This document shows positions 17,648 through 24,485 of a stretch of 64,000 nt of DNA, piece after piece (the first letter of the stretch is position 1; the number at the start of each line of letters is the position of its first letter). Position numbers and translations under genes: made by a program. This DNA is from Streptomyces sp. NBC_01268. Its GTDB lineage: Bacteria > Actinomycetota > Actinomycetes > Streptomycetales > Streptomycetaceae. Below the pieces are notes generated by a model, which had not been told where the DNA came from, did not search any database, and saw nothing but the letters and a program-made list of their open reading frames with translations. The stretch covers positions 62,001 through 126,000 of the forward strand of contig NZ_CP108454.1 in assembly GCF_036240795.1 (NCBI RefSeq), in the 5' to 3' direction.

Positions 17648-18835
17648 TCAGCTGCCGAAAGCCGTCAGGGCCAGTCGTTGGGCGACCGCGGGGACCCCGT
17701 CGACGGGTCCGGCGGTGCCCACCGCGTACACCGCGCGCAAGCGCAGATCCCGGGAAGCGAAGACACCACTGCGGTACCCCGGATCCGATCCGGTCTTGCC
17801 CCACAGCAGCGTCCCGTCAGGCAGCGGCGTGGACATCAACCCCACGCTGAAGCAGGCTGTGCCCTTGCCAGGACCCGTGTTGCAGTGGGAGCCGCCCACG
17901 TACGGCACGGGCTTGCCATCGGTGCCCTTCGGCACCGTGAACAGTTCGGCGGCCTGCTCCGGGCGCAGCAGCCGGCCGTCGAACAGGCCGGAGATGAACC
18001 GGTCCAGGTCCGCCGTTGTCGACGTCATGCTCGCGGGCAGCCCGCCTTGCACGTTGACGTCGACCAGATCGCCGCCGTTGCCTGCAAGGTAGCCGGGCAG
18101 GTACGGCCTGGGCACGGGCGTGGCTCGGTTGGGGACGGTGGGGCGCGTGTCCCGCATGTTCAGCTGTCCGACGATCCGGGTCATTACCTCGTACTGGTAC
18201 GAGTGCCCGGTGATCTCCTCGATGAGCTTGCCCGCGATGCGGTATCCGAAGGAGTTGTACTCCTGACGGGTGCCGGGGCTGAAGTGCGGCCCCGGGCCCG
18301 GCCTTCCTTCGGGGCGAAGAGTCTTTTGGATCACCTCGTCGAAGGTGACGTAGTCCAGCCGTCGCTCGATCTCCTCGTCCGGCGTGGTGGCCGGCGCACC
18401 CTCCAGGTCCTGCGGGAGTCCGCTGGTGTGGTCGAGCAGCTGTCGCACGCTGATCGGTTCCGTGAACCGGTCCTGTGGCAGCAGGCCGGGCAGATAGTGC
18501 TGGACGGTGTCGTCCAGATCGACGCGGCCCTCGGCGGACAGCTGGAGCAGGGTCACCGCCTCCATGGTCTTGGTGACGCTGCCGATCCTGAAGTGCGCGC
18601 GGGGTGCGATGTGCCGGCCGGTGACGATGTCCCCGGCCGCGCCCCGCCACGTCTCCCCGTTCTTGTGTACCTCCGCTACGACACCGGCCGTACTGTCACC
18701 CGGGCGCGGTTCGATCGCCGCGCGCAGCGCGGCCCGGTCCAGCCCCGGGGCCGGACCGTCGGGGACGGCCTCGGCGGGCGCGACCACGCCCAACGCCAGA
18801 GCAGCCGACAGAACGAGGATCGCGGAACGACGCAT
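17648..18835 (-). CDS. secreted serine hydrolase (class C beta-lactamase / D-Ala-D-Ala carboxypeptidase family)
   Basis: A 395-aa exported enzyme with a signal peptide (about residues 1-24, AALALGVVAPAEA). Active-site motifs are in order: SVTK at residues 86-89 (nucleophile Ser86), YNSFGY (YXN) in the middle and KTGSDPGY (KTG) near the C-terminus. HTSGLPQDL, the lid typical of streptomycete D-alanyl-D-alanine carboxypeptidases, is also present. It would act outside the cell on peptidoglycan stem peptides or small esters. The start at 18,835 is set by the signal peptide. About 95-125 bases upstream lies a phased 11-bp direct repeat. No regulator adjoins it. Confidence 0.9.
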   Translation of the reverse strand: MRRSAILVLSAALALGVVAPAEAVPDGPAPGLDRAALRAAIEPRPGDSTAGVVAEVHKNGETWRGAAGDIVTGRHIAPRAHFRIGSVTKTMEAVTLLQLSAEGRVDLDDTVQHYLPGLLPQDRFTEPISVRQLLDHTSGLPQDLEGAPATTPDEEIERRLDYVTFDEVIQKTLRPEGRPGPGPHFSPGTRQEYNSFGYRIAGKLIEEITGHSYQYEVMTRIVGQLNMRDTRPTVPNRATPVPRPYLPGYLAGNGGDLVDVNVQGGLPASMTSTTADLDRFISGLFDGRLLRPEQAAELFTVPKGTDGKPVPYVGGSHCNTGPGKGTACFSVGLMSTPLPDGTLLWGKTGSDPGYRSGVFASRDLRLRAVYAVGTAGPVDGVPAVAQRLALTAFGS

Positions 18836-18927
18836 GGGAGGACTCCACCTCTCGAAGCGGTGATCACTATGGCTCGACTCTGGCCGCATGGGTGTGTCCG
18901 CGACGACAGGGATCACCCTGGCTCCAC

Positions 18928-18958
18928 CCCTGAATCAGCCCTGAATCAGCCCTGACCA
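18928..18958. repeat. 11-bp phased direct repeat upstream of the serine hydrolase
   Basis: CCCTGAATCAG occurs at 18,928-18,938 and 18,939-18,949, followed by a half copy (CCCTGA). The one-helical-turn period places all copies on the same face of the DNA, about 95 bases before the hydrolase start, where an activator or regulator could bind. Confidence 0.5.
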
Positions 18959-19133
18959 CTCCTCAGGGATCACCCCGCCCACACACTGCCGACGATCGGG
19001 CACGGGGGAGGGTGCAACGTCGACATGCCGACGTGTTCAGCGCGTTGCATCGAGTCTGCAGCCAAGACCAGCCTCGGTGCCCGGCCTCGTAAAGATCACC
19101 TCTGCCACACGCCCCAGAATGCCGAGTGAGCTG

Positions 19134-19571
19134 TCAAGCGACAGCGAGGACGTCCAAAAGACCCACAGCGGGGCGGCCTAGCATGTCCGTCAGCGTGCGC
19201 CGCTGACGCTCCGTCAGGGAAGCGGTGAAGATCACTGCGTCAGCGTTGGCCTGCTCACACGCCAGGGCCACCTCGCGGACTTTCCCGTAGGTCAGCAGAG
19301 TTCTCGAGGAGTAGGGCAGACCCATCTTCTGGGCACCGCCGTCCGAGACCCCTCGGCGTTGCACAATCTGCACGACGACCCGAGCGCCGTGCGCTGCCAG
19401 TTCCGTGGCTGCCGATGCCATGAGTGCCTCGAAGTCCTTCTGCTTTGCGGAGAAGTAGCCGACCAAGGCCACATCGACGCCCCTTGCAGGGACTCGGAAG
19501 GCCTGGGGCTGGGCCGGCTCTGACGACACACGGCGAGCCGGGCGCCGGTCGCGCCTTCGAGGCTGATGCAT
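19134..19571 (-). CDS. stand-alone HflX N-terminal-domain-like protein
   Basis: A 145-aa protein that matches only the nucleotide-binding N-terminal domain of the ribosome-associated GTPase HflX. Signatures are VALVGYFSAKQKDF, VVVQIVQRRG, the glycine-rich replacement for IGSGK (SRTLLTYGKVREV) and ADAVIFTASLTERQRRTLTD, followed by a strand resembling the end of that domain (VGLLDVLAV). The linker helix and the GTPase domain are absent. A basic N-terminus (about 25 residues, Arg-rich) precedes it. Such a single-domain protein might bind ribosomes or ATP without GTP hydrolysis; this is inference. The ATG at 19,571 is the best start. Neighbours give no clue. Confidence 0.7.
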   Translation of the reverse strand: MHQPRRRDRRPARRVSSEPAQPQAFRVPARGVDVALVGYFSAKQKDFEALMASAATELAAHGARVVVQIVQRRGVSDGGAQKMGLPYSSRTLLTYGKVREVALACEQANADAVIFTASLTERQRRTLTDMLGRPAVGLLDVLAVA

Positions 19572-19695
19572 GGACCGCAGGCTAGAGCCCGGCTTCCGGC
19601 AGCGACACCGAATTCCTCTCTGACCGAGCCTGGCGAGCAACATCAGAGCCACTCGCCGATGACTGCGATCAAGACATCGAGCGCCTTGCGGGCGC

Positions 19696-19785
19696 GGGAC
19701 CAGCCCCGAAGGCGCAGGGAGCAGCGCGCAGTCCGGCACCCGCGCCAGGACGCCCTGGGACCATCCCCGCGTGCGCGGGGAGCAG
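19696..19785 (-). CRISPR. minimal type I-E-like CRISPR remnant, two repeats and one spacer
   Basis: A 29-base unit at 19,757-19,785 contains GGGACCATCCCCGCG and the palindromic core CCCCGCGTGCGCGGGG. This is the layout of actinobacterial type I-E repeats; the canonical strand is the minus strand. Exactly 32 bases (19,725-19,756) separate it from a second 29-base copy at 19,696-19,724, which keeps GGGACCA-CCCCG and GGGAGCAG but has several changes. The 29/32 spacing is the type I-E value, and degeneracy of the terminal repeat is usual. No further repeats lie 61 bases to either side, no AT-rich leader is visible, and no cas genes are in the window. Confidence 0.6.
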
Positions 19786-19875
19786 GAGCCGACGGAGGCG
19801 CTGGGGGCGGTCTGAACCGCGCTGGTCCGGTCGCCCGACCGGGTCGGCGGGCGGGCAGCCGGGCGGCCGGGCGGT

Positions 19876-20451
19876 TCAGCTGCCCGCCGCCTCCGCGAGG
19901 ATCCCCTCGGCCAGCTCCCGCGCGGAGGCGACCGGGTCGGTGGCGGGGCGGGTGGCCCCGACGGCCATGGCCCCGTCGATGAGCAGCAGGAGCTGGTCGG
20001 CGGCGCGGGCCGGGCGGGGGTGGCCGAGCCGGGTGAGCTCGGCCGCCAGGAGGCCGCTCACACGCTCGCGGTACGCACGGGTGACGGCGTGCCCGGGATG
20101 GTCGGGGTCGGCCAGCGCCAGGTCGGCGGCGAGGTAGCGGCAGCCCCGGAAGTCCGGTCGCGCGACGACGGCGGCGAGCTCGTCGAAGACGGCTGTGAGC
20201 CGCGCGCGCGGGTCGTCGCCCGCCGCGTCCATGACCCGCTCGTACGCGGCCTCGTCCTCGGCGGCGCTGCGCCGCAGCACCTCCGCGATCAGGCCGTCCT
20301 TGCCGCCGAAGTGCTCGTACAGGGAGCGGCGGGCCACGTTCGCGCTCTTGAGCAGGGTGTCCACGCCCACGCCGACGCCGTGGCGGTAGGTCAGTTCCTG
20401 GGCGGCGTCGAGGAGGCGGTCGCGGGGGCCGGGTCCGGTACGGGTGCTCAT
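19876..20451 (-). CDS. TetR/AcrR-family repressor
   Basis: A 191-aa regulator. The N-terminal DNA-binding domain reads RDRLLDAAQELTYRHG, then VGVDTLLKSANVARRSLYEHFGGKDGLI, the typical TetR helix-turn-helix. The C-terminal ligand domain carries RGCRYLAADLALADPDHP and LLLLIDGAMAVG. The ATG at 20,451 is chosen because the helix-turn-helix then starts at the usual distance. It is divergent from the SnoaL-like/dehydrogenase operon, and two TAGA-N8-TCTA sites lie in the 110 bases between. Autorepression and control of the divergent operon are therefore likely. The inducer is unknown. Confidence 0.9.
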   Translation of the reverse strand: MSTRTGPGPRDRLLDAAQELTYRHGVGVGVDTLLKSANVARRSLYEHFGGKDGLIAEVLRRSAAEDEAAYERVMDAAGDDPRARLTAVFDELAAVVARPDFRGCRYLAADLALADPDHPGHAVTRAYRERVSGLLAAELTRLGHPRPARAADQLLLLIDGAMAVGATRPATDPVASARELAEGILAEAAGS

Positions 20452-20479
20452 GGCCACCAGTGTGCCGACCCTTGACCGG

Positions 20480-20495
20480 TAGATCAACCGGTCTA
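20480..20495. promoter_or_regulatory. TetR operator-like site 1
   Basis: TAGATCAACCGGTCTA has symmetric outer arms TAGA and TCTA with a C/G pair inside. It sits 30 bases upstream of the regulator start and next to the inverted ACCGGT pair at 20,475-20,493. It shares the consensus TAGA-C-N4-G-TCTA with site 2. Confidence 0.55.
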
Positions 20496-20517
20496 TATAT
20501 TTCGAGCCCGCACCCAG

Positions 20518-20533
20518 TAGACCGACCGTTCTA
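20518..20533. promoter_or_regulatory. TetR operator-like site 2
   Basis: TAGACCGACCGTTCTA, with arms TAGA/TCTA and inner CG/CG, lies 28 bases before the ATG at 20,562 and 38 bases from site 1, so a bound dimer would block the operon promoter. Confidence 0.55.
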
Positions 20534-20561
20534 TCTACTGTTTCCTCCACCTGGAGACCTC

Positions 20562-20999
20562 ATGCATCCCCACCCCCGCACCACCACGGACGTCATCGAC
20601 CTCTTCAACCACGCCTTCATCCACCACTCCCCCGACGTCCTCGACGACCTGGTGGCCGAGGACTGCGTCATGGAGTCGGTCCAGCCCGCCCCGGACGGCG
20701 AGCGCTTCGAGGGCCGGGAGGCGTGCCTGGCCTTCTGGCGGACGCTGGCCGCCGACCGCACCACGCGCTTCGGCCCCGAGGACGTCTTCGTCGCGGGCGA
20801 CCGGGCCACGATCCGTTGGCGCTACCGCTTCGGCGACGGCCCCGCCGACCACGTGAGCGGCGTGAACCTCATGCGCGTCGAGAACGGACGGATCGTGGAG
20901 GCCCTGGGCTACAGCAAGACGGCGGGCGAAGTCCCCCTGGCCACCGACACTCTCGGCTCCGGCTCCCGCTCCGACGCGGAGGGGGCGGCCCGTGCGTAG
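20562..20999 (+). CDS. SnoaL-like (NTF2-fold) protein
   Basis: A 145-aa protein with the SnoaL/NTF2 pattern: VIDLFNHAFIHHSPDVLDDL, then a beta strand with FEGREACLAFWRTLAAD and the closing strands RATIRWRYRFGDG, HVSGVNLMRVENGRI. These folds form small isomerases, cyclases or ligand pockets. ATG 20,562 follows GGAG at good spacing. It overlaps the next gene by eight bases, so translation is coupled, and it is probably controlled by the divergent TetR protein. The substrate is unknown. Confidence 0.85.
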   Translation: MHPHPRTTTDVIDLFNHAFIHHSPDVLDDLVAEDCVMESVQPAPDGERFEGREACLAFWRTLAADRTTRFGPEDVFVAGDRATIRWRYRFGDGPADHVSGVNLMRVENGRIVEALGYSKTAGEVPLATDTLGSGSRSDAEGAARA

Positions 21000-22002
21000 C
21001 CACCACGTCGACAGCGGCGCCGGCATCGACGGCCTGACGCTCCGGGAGCACGCCGACCCCACCCCCGGCCCCGGCCAGGCCCTGGTCGCCGTCCGTGCGG
21101 CCTCCCTGAGCTACCGCGACCTGATGATCCTGCGCGGCGACTACGTCCTGCCCGTACGCCCCGACGTCGTGCCGCTAGCGGACGGCGCCGGCGAGGTGGT
21201 GGCGGTCGGCCCCGGCGTGGATGCCGTACGGGTCGGGGACCGGGTGGCCGCCACGGTCTTCCCGAGCTGGCGGGACGGCCCCTTCGGCCTGGGCCACCTC
21301 CCCCAGCTCGGCGGCTCCCTGGACGGCATGCTCACCGAACTCGCCGTGCTCGACGCGACGGCCCTGGTGCCCGTACCGGCACACCTGTCGTACGAGGAGG
21401 CCGCGACGCTGCCCGTCGCGGCGGTCACCGCCTGGAACGCCCTGACCGGCGACGGCGAGGGCCTGCGCGCCGGGCAGACCCTGCTCACTCTCGGCTCCGG
21501 CGGGGTGTCCCTCTTCGCCCTCCAGCTCGGCAAGGCCCTCGGCGCCCGCGTGATCGCGACGACCAGCAGCCCGGAGAAGGCGAAGCTGCTGACCGGCCTC
21601 GGCGCGGACGCAGTGATCGACTACCGGGCCGTGCCCGACTGGCCGTCCGCCGTGCGGGAGGCGACGGAAGGCGGGGGCGTCGACCGGGTGGTCGACGTCG
21701 CGGGCCACCTCGACGCGTCCCTCCGGTCGGTACGGGTCGCGGGCCACGTCGCCTGCGTCGGCTTCGTCTCGGACACGGCACCCCCGCTGGACCCCCGCGT
21801 CCTCTTCGGCTCGGGCGCGACCGTCCGCGCGCTCGCTGTGGGCAGCAGGGCCCAGTTCACCGCCCTGAACGCCTTCCTGACCCGGCATCACATCCGCCCG
21901 GTCCTGGACCGCGCCTTCCCGTTCGAGCGGGCGGCGGACGCGTTCCGTCACTACGCGTCGGGGGCGGCGTTCGGCAAAGTGGTCGTGCGCGTCGGGGCGT
22001 GA
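20992..22002 (+). CDS. zinc-independent alcohol dehydrogenase / quinone reductase family protein
   Basis: A 336-aa medium-chain dehydrogenase/reductase. GTG 20,992 overlaps the stop of the SnoaL-like gene. The N-terminal GroES-like domain shows SYRDLMILRGDY and ADGAGEVVAVGPGVDAVRVGDRVA. The nucleotide domain has LLTLGSGGVSLFALQLGKALGA, an AXXGXXG-type NADPH site, and VIDYRAVPDW. The structural-zinc cysteines of classical alcohol dehydrogenases are absent, as in quinone-oxidoreductase-like members. Together with the SnoaL-like protein it may process a small electrophile or ketone that also releases the TetR repressor, which is inference. Confidence 0.88.
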   Translation: MRSHHVDSGAGIDGLTLREHADPTPGPGQALVAVRAASLSYRDLMILRGDYVLPVRPDVVPLADGAGEVVAVGPGVDAVRVGDRVAATVFPSWRDGPFGLGHLPQLGGSLDGMLTELAVLDATALVPVPAHLSYEEAATLPVAAVTAWNALTGDGEGLRAGQTLLTLGSGGVSLFALQLGKALGARVIATTSSPEKAKLLTGLGADAVIDYRAVPDWPSAVREATEGGGVDRVVDVAGHLDASLRSVRVAGHVACVGFVSDTAPPLDPRVLFGSGATVRALAVGSRAQFTALNAFLTRHHIRPVLDRAFPFERAADAFRHYASGAAFGKVVVRVGA

Positions 22003-22071
22003 GGGCGGTTTCGCCGGTGTCGGCGGTGCGCCTCCGTGTCACGGGCCGGCGGCTGGGCTTGATTGCCGTCC

Positions 22072-24270
22072 ATGTGGAGACGACTTGTTCGGGCCCTGGC
22101 CCTGGTGACGCTCGTCCTGGCCACCACGCTCGCGGCGGTCCCCGCCGACACGGTCGCGCAACAGACCTGCGAGGCGGCCGACGGCCACCGCGGGCAGGGA
22201 TCGTTGAACAGGGCGCAGGCTCTGTACGAGTCCGTGAAGGCGGGAGACGGCGACCAGAAGTGCGCGGTGGACGGCCTCCGGCTGGTGGCCGAGGCGCGCC
22301 GGGCGGCGGCCGAGCTCGTCACGGCCGGTCAGCTCCTGATCCGCTCCGGGCACCTCGACGGGGCGAAGGGCAAGTTCGACGCCGCCCTTCGCCTCGACGC
22401 GACGAACGCCGCCGCGGGCGCGGGCATCGCGAAGGTCGTGGACCTCGAAAGCCGCCCCCTGCCCACAGCGGTCTCGAACGGCGATCGCTTCTACCAGGAC
22501 TGGGCGCTCCCCATCGGACGCCTGGTCGTGCTCGCCACGATCGGGATGCTGATCTTCTACGCCCTCGCCGGCCTCTCCTCACGCTGGCTGGTCAAGGTGG
22601 ACGCGGTCGCCTGGCAGAAGTGGATCCGGTGGACGACCGGGAGCCTGGGCGCCCTTCTGCTGTTCGCGGCCGCGGTGATGGCACCGCTGTTCGCCATGTT
22701 CAGCCCTTTCTCCCCCACGTGGACCGAGTGTCGGATCGGCGCGCTGGGCATCGGGGTGGTCGCCCTGGCGGCGGTCGCCCTGGTGCTCTGGGGCACACGC
22801 GGCAGGGCGAAGCCGTGGCGCAGGCTGCTCATCGCCCTGGGCATCGTCACCGCGGCCGGGATCCTTCCGGTGCTGCTGGCCGACGCGCTCAGTTACGACG
22901 TACGGCTCATGCTCGTACACATCGCCCTCTCGGCGCTCGGGGTGTTCCTGACGGGGGCGGCGCTGGGCCAGAACCTGCGGCTCCAGGTCGAGGTCCAGCA
23001 GTCCGACGGCAGCGTGAACGCCGCCTCGTCCGACTACCTGCTCGCCAGGATGAAGGACCTCGGAACCGAGACCCCGCAGGCCCTGCACAAGAGTACGAGC
23101 ACACCGGGGAGCACACCGCTGAGCCAGATCCCGGTGGAGGAGCTGAGCGTCCTGCCCGCGGGGAAGTTCGTGGGAGCACTGACGCGCCTGTTCTTCGCCC
23201 TCAGACCGGATCTGACCTGGCGTGCCAGGGTCACCCTGGTGGACGGCAACCGTGTCGCGACCACCCTCACGCGCAACGGAAAGCATGCCGCGAGCGCGGT
23301 GTTCAGTAGGCCGGACCTGAGACTCCCCACGGACGACGACGAAAACCGGGCCAAGGCACAGATGCTCACCGGCGCCGCCGCCTTCATCCTCGTGCAGCTG
23401 AGCGCGGTGCACACGGATCTCCAGCGCGGCCTGTACGGCGCCCGGCAGTGGCGGAGCGTCGCCCTCCAGGTGATCGCGACCAGCAAGTCGCTGCTCAAGA
23501 ACGACGACAGCCGGCCCGCCACGCAGGTGCGGCTCCTGGCCAGAGCCGTCAACGAGGACCCCGGGAACGAGCTGGCACGGTTCGAGTACCTGTGGGCGGC
23601 GTACGAGCACAGGACCTACAAGGAGACGGATCTCGGCGCGTTCGCCCGTGTCATCGACAACGCCTACGAACGCTCCTCGATCCTGCAGGTCACCGACGAC
23701 CAGGAGGGGTGGATGCCGCTGAAGATCCGGATCCTCTACAGGCTCGCCACACAGTGGCTCAACGCCTACGCCTACGCCCGAGCCGACATCGACGGCGACG
23801 GCGACGGCAGCTACGTGGACCGTGCCGCCGTGCTGGCCTCCGCCCGGCCGCCCACGGACGAGCTGAGCCGCCTGTGCGATGCGGGCAAGATCACCTGGAA
23901 GGGCCAGGATCTGCGGCGCCGGCTGACGGTGATGCACCCGCACGCCGTCAATCTCCTGGCATGCCTCGACGTGCTGCAAGGCGTCAAGGCGGTCGAGGAC
24001 GTCGACGCAGAGCACCCCCACAAGGGTGCGACCGCCACCCCGAGACTGGCCTACGACCATGCGTGCCTGCACATGTTCGTCGCACGGCGGAGGGACGTCG
24101 GGGAGGAAGCCCGTCGGCAGCAGTGGGACTACGCGATCGAGGACCTTCGCCACGCCCTCGTCACCGCAGACGAGAGGCAGGAGGCCCAAAGCGATCCCTG
24201 TTTCATGGAACTCCGGTCGGACCCGCGCTTCCGGGAACTGATCACCGTCGCCGGAGGGCCTGTCCGCTGA
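22072..24270 (+). CDS. large multi-pass membrane protein with TPR-like regions
   Basis: A 732-aa protein; ATG 22,072 (MWRRLVR) is preferred over a TTG nine bases earlier. A signal or first membrane helix (about residues 5-25) leads to an extracytoplasmic helical part with a TPR-like unit (AAELVTAGQLLIRSGHLDGA, DAALRLDATNAAAG). Four to five membrane helices follow between about residues 145 and 300 (LVVLATIGMLIFYALAG, LGALLLFAAAVMAPLFAMF, IALGIVTAAGILPVLLA). The remaining 430 residues are soluble and helical with further tetratrico-like stretches. No enzymatic motif. The architecture suggests a membrane-anchored scaffold; the family is unrecognised. It is closed by the bidirectional hairpin at 24,422-24,460. 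Confidence 0.65.
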   Translation: MWRRLVRALALVTLVLATTLAAVPADTVAQQTCEAADGHRGQGSLNRAQALYESVKAGDGDQKCAVDGLRLVAEARRAAAELVTAGQLLIRSGHLDGAKGKFDAALRLDATNAAAGAGIAKVVDLESRPLPTAVSNGDRFYQDWALPIGRLVVLATIGMLIFYALAGLSSRWLVKVDAVAWQKWIRWTTGSLGALLLFAAAVMAPLFAMFSPFSPTWTECRIGALGIGVVALAAVALVLWGTRGRAKPWRRLLIALGIVTAAGILPVLLADALSYDVRLMLVHIALSALGVFLTGAALGQNLRLQVEVQQSDGSVNAASSDYLLARMKDLGTETPQALHKSTSTPGSTPLSQIPVEELSVLPAGKFVGALTRLFFALRPDLTWRARVTLVDGNRVATTLTRNGKHAASAVFSRPDLRLPTDDDENRAKAQMLTGAAAFILVQLSAVHTDLQRGLYGARQWRSVALQVIATSKSLLKNDDSRPATQVRLLARAVNEDPGNELARFEYLWAAYEHRTYKETDLGAFARVIDNAYERSSILQVTDDQEGWMPLKIRILYRLATQWLNAYAYARADIDGDGDGSYVDRAAVLASARPPTDELSRLCDAGKITWKGQDLRRRLTVMHPHAVNLLACLDVLQGVKAVEDVDAEHPHKGATATPRLAYDHACLHMFVARRRDVGEEARRQQWDYAIEDLRHALVTADERQEAQSDPCFMELRSDPRFRELITVAGGPVR

Positions 24271-24421
24271 TGCGGCCGGGTCGCGAGCGAGACAGAACGT
24301 AAACCTTAGTTGTCGTCTGTCTGAACGCACGGCGCGTGACGACCCACGCAGCAGGGCGGGCACGAGGACGAGAGAGCAACTGAACCCGCATTCCCTCGCG
24401 TTCTACGTGGACGTGGTCATG

Positions 24422-24460
24422 AGGGCCGGGCGCGCACCGCGATGGTGCACGCCCGGCCCT
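24422..24460. terminator. bidirectional hairpin between convergent genes
   Basis: Seventeen-base arms (AGGGCCGGGCGCGCACC and GGTGCACGCCCGGCCCT) with one mismatch around a five-base loop. It lies between the convergent genes ending at 24,270 and 24,486, so it can serve both. Confidence 0.85.
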
Positions 24461-24485
24461 CGGAGTTTGTTCTGCGTCCAGTGGG

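Noticed and set aside
19786..19875. Further CRISPR repeats or a leader to the right of the two-repeat remnant
   Set aside because: No sequence resembling the repeat lies 61 bases on, and the region is GC-rich and unlike an AT-rich leader.
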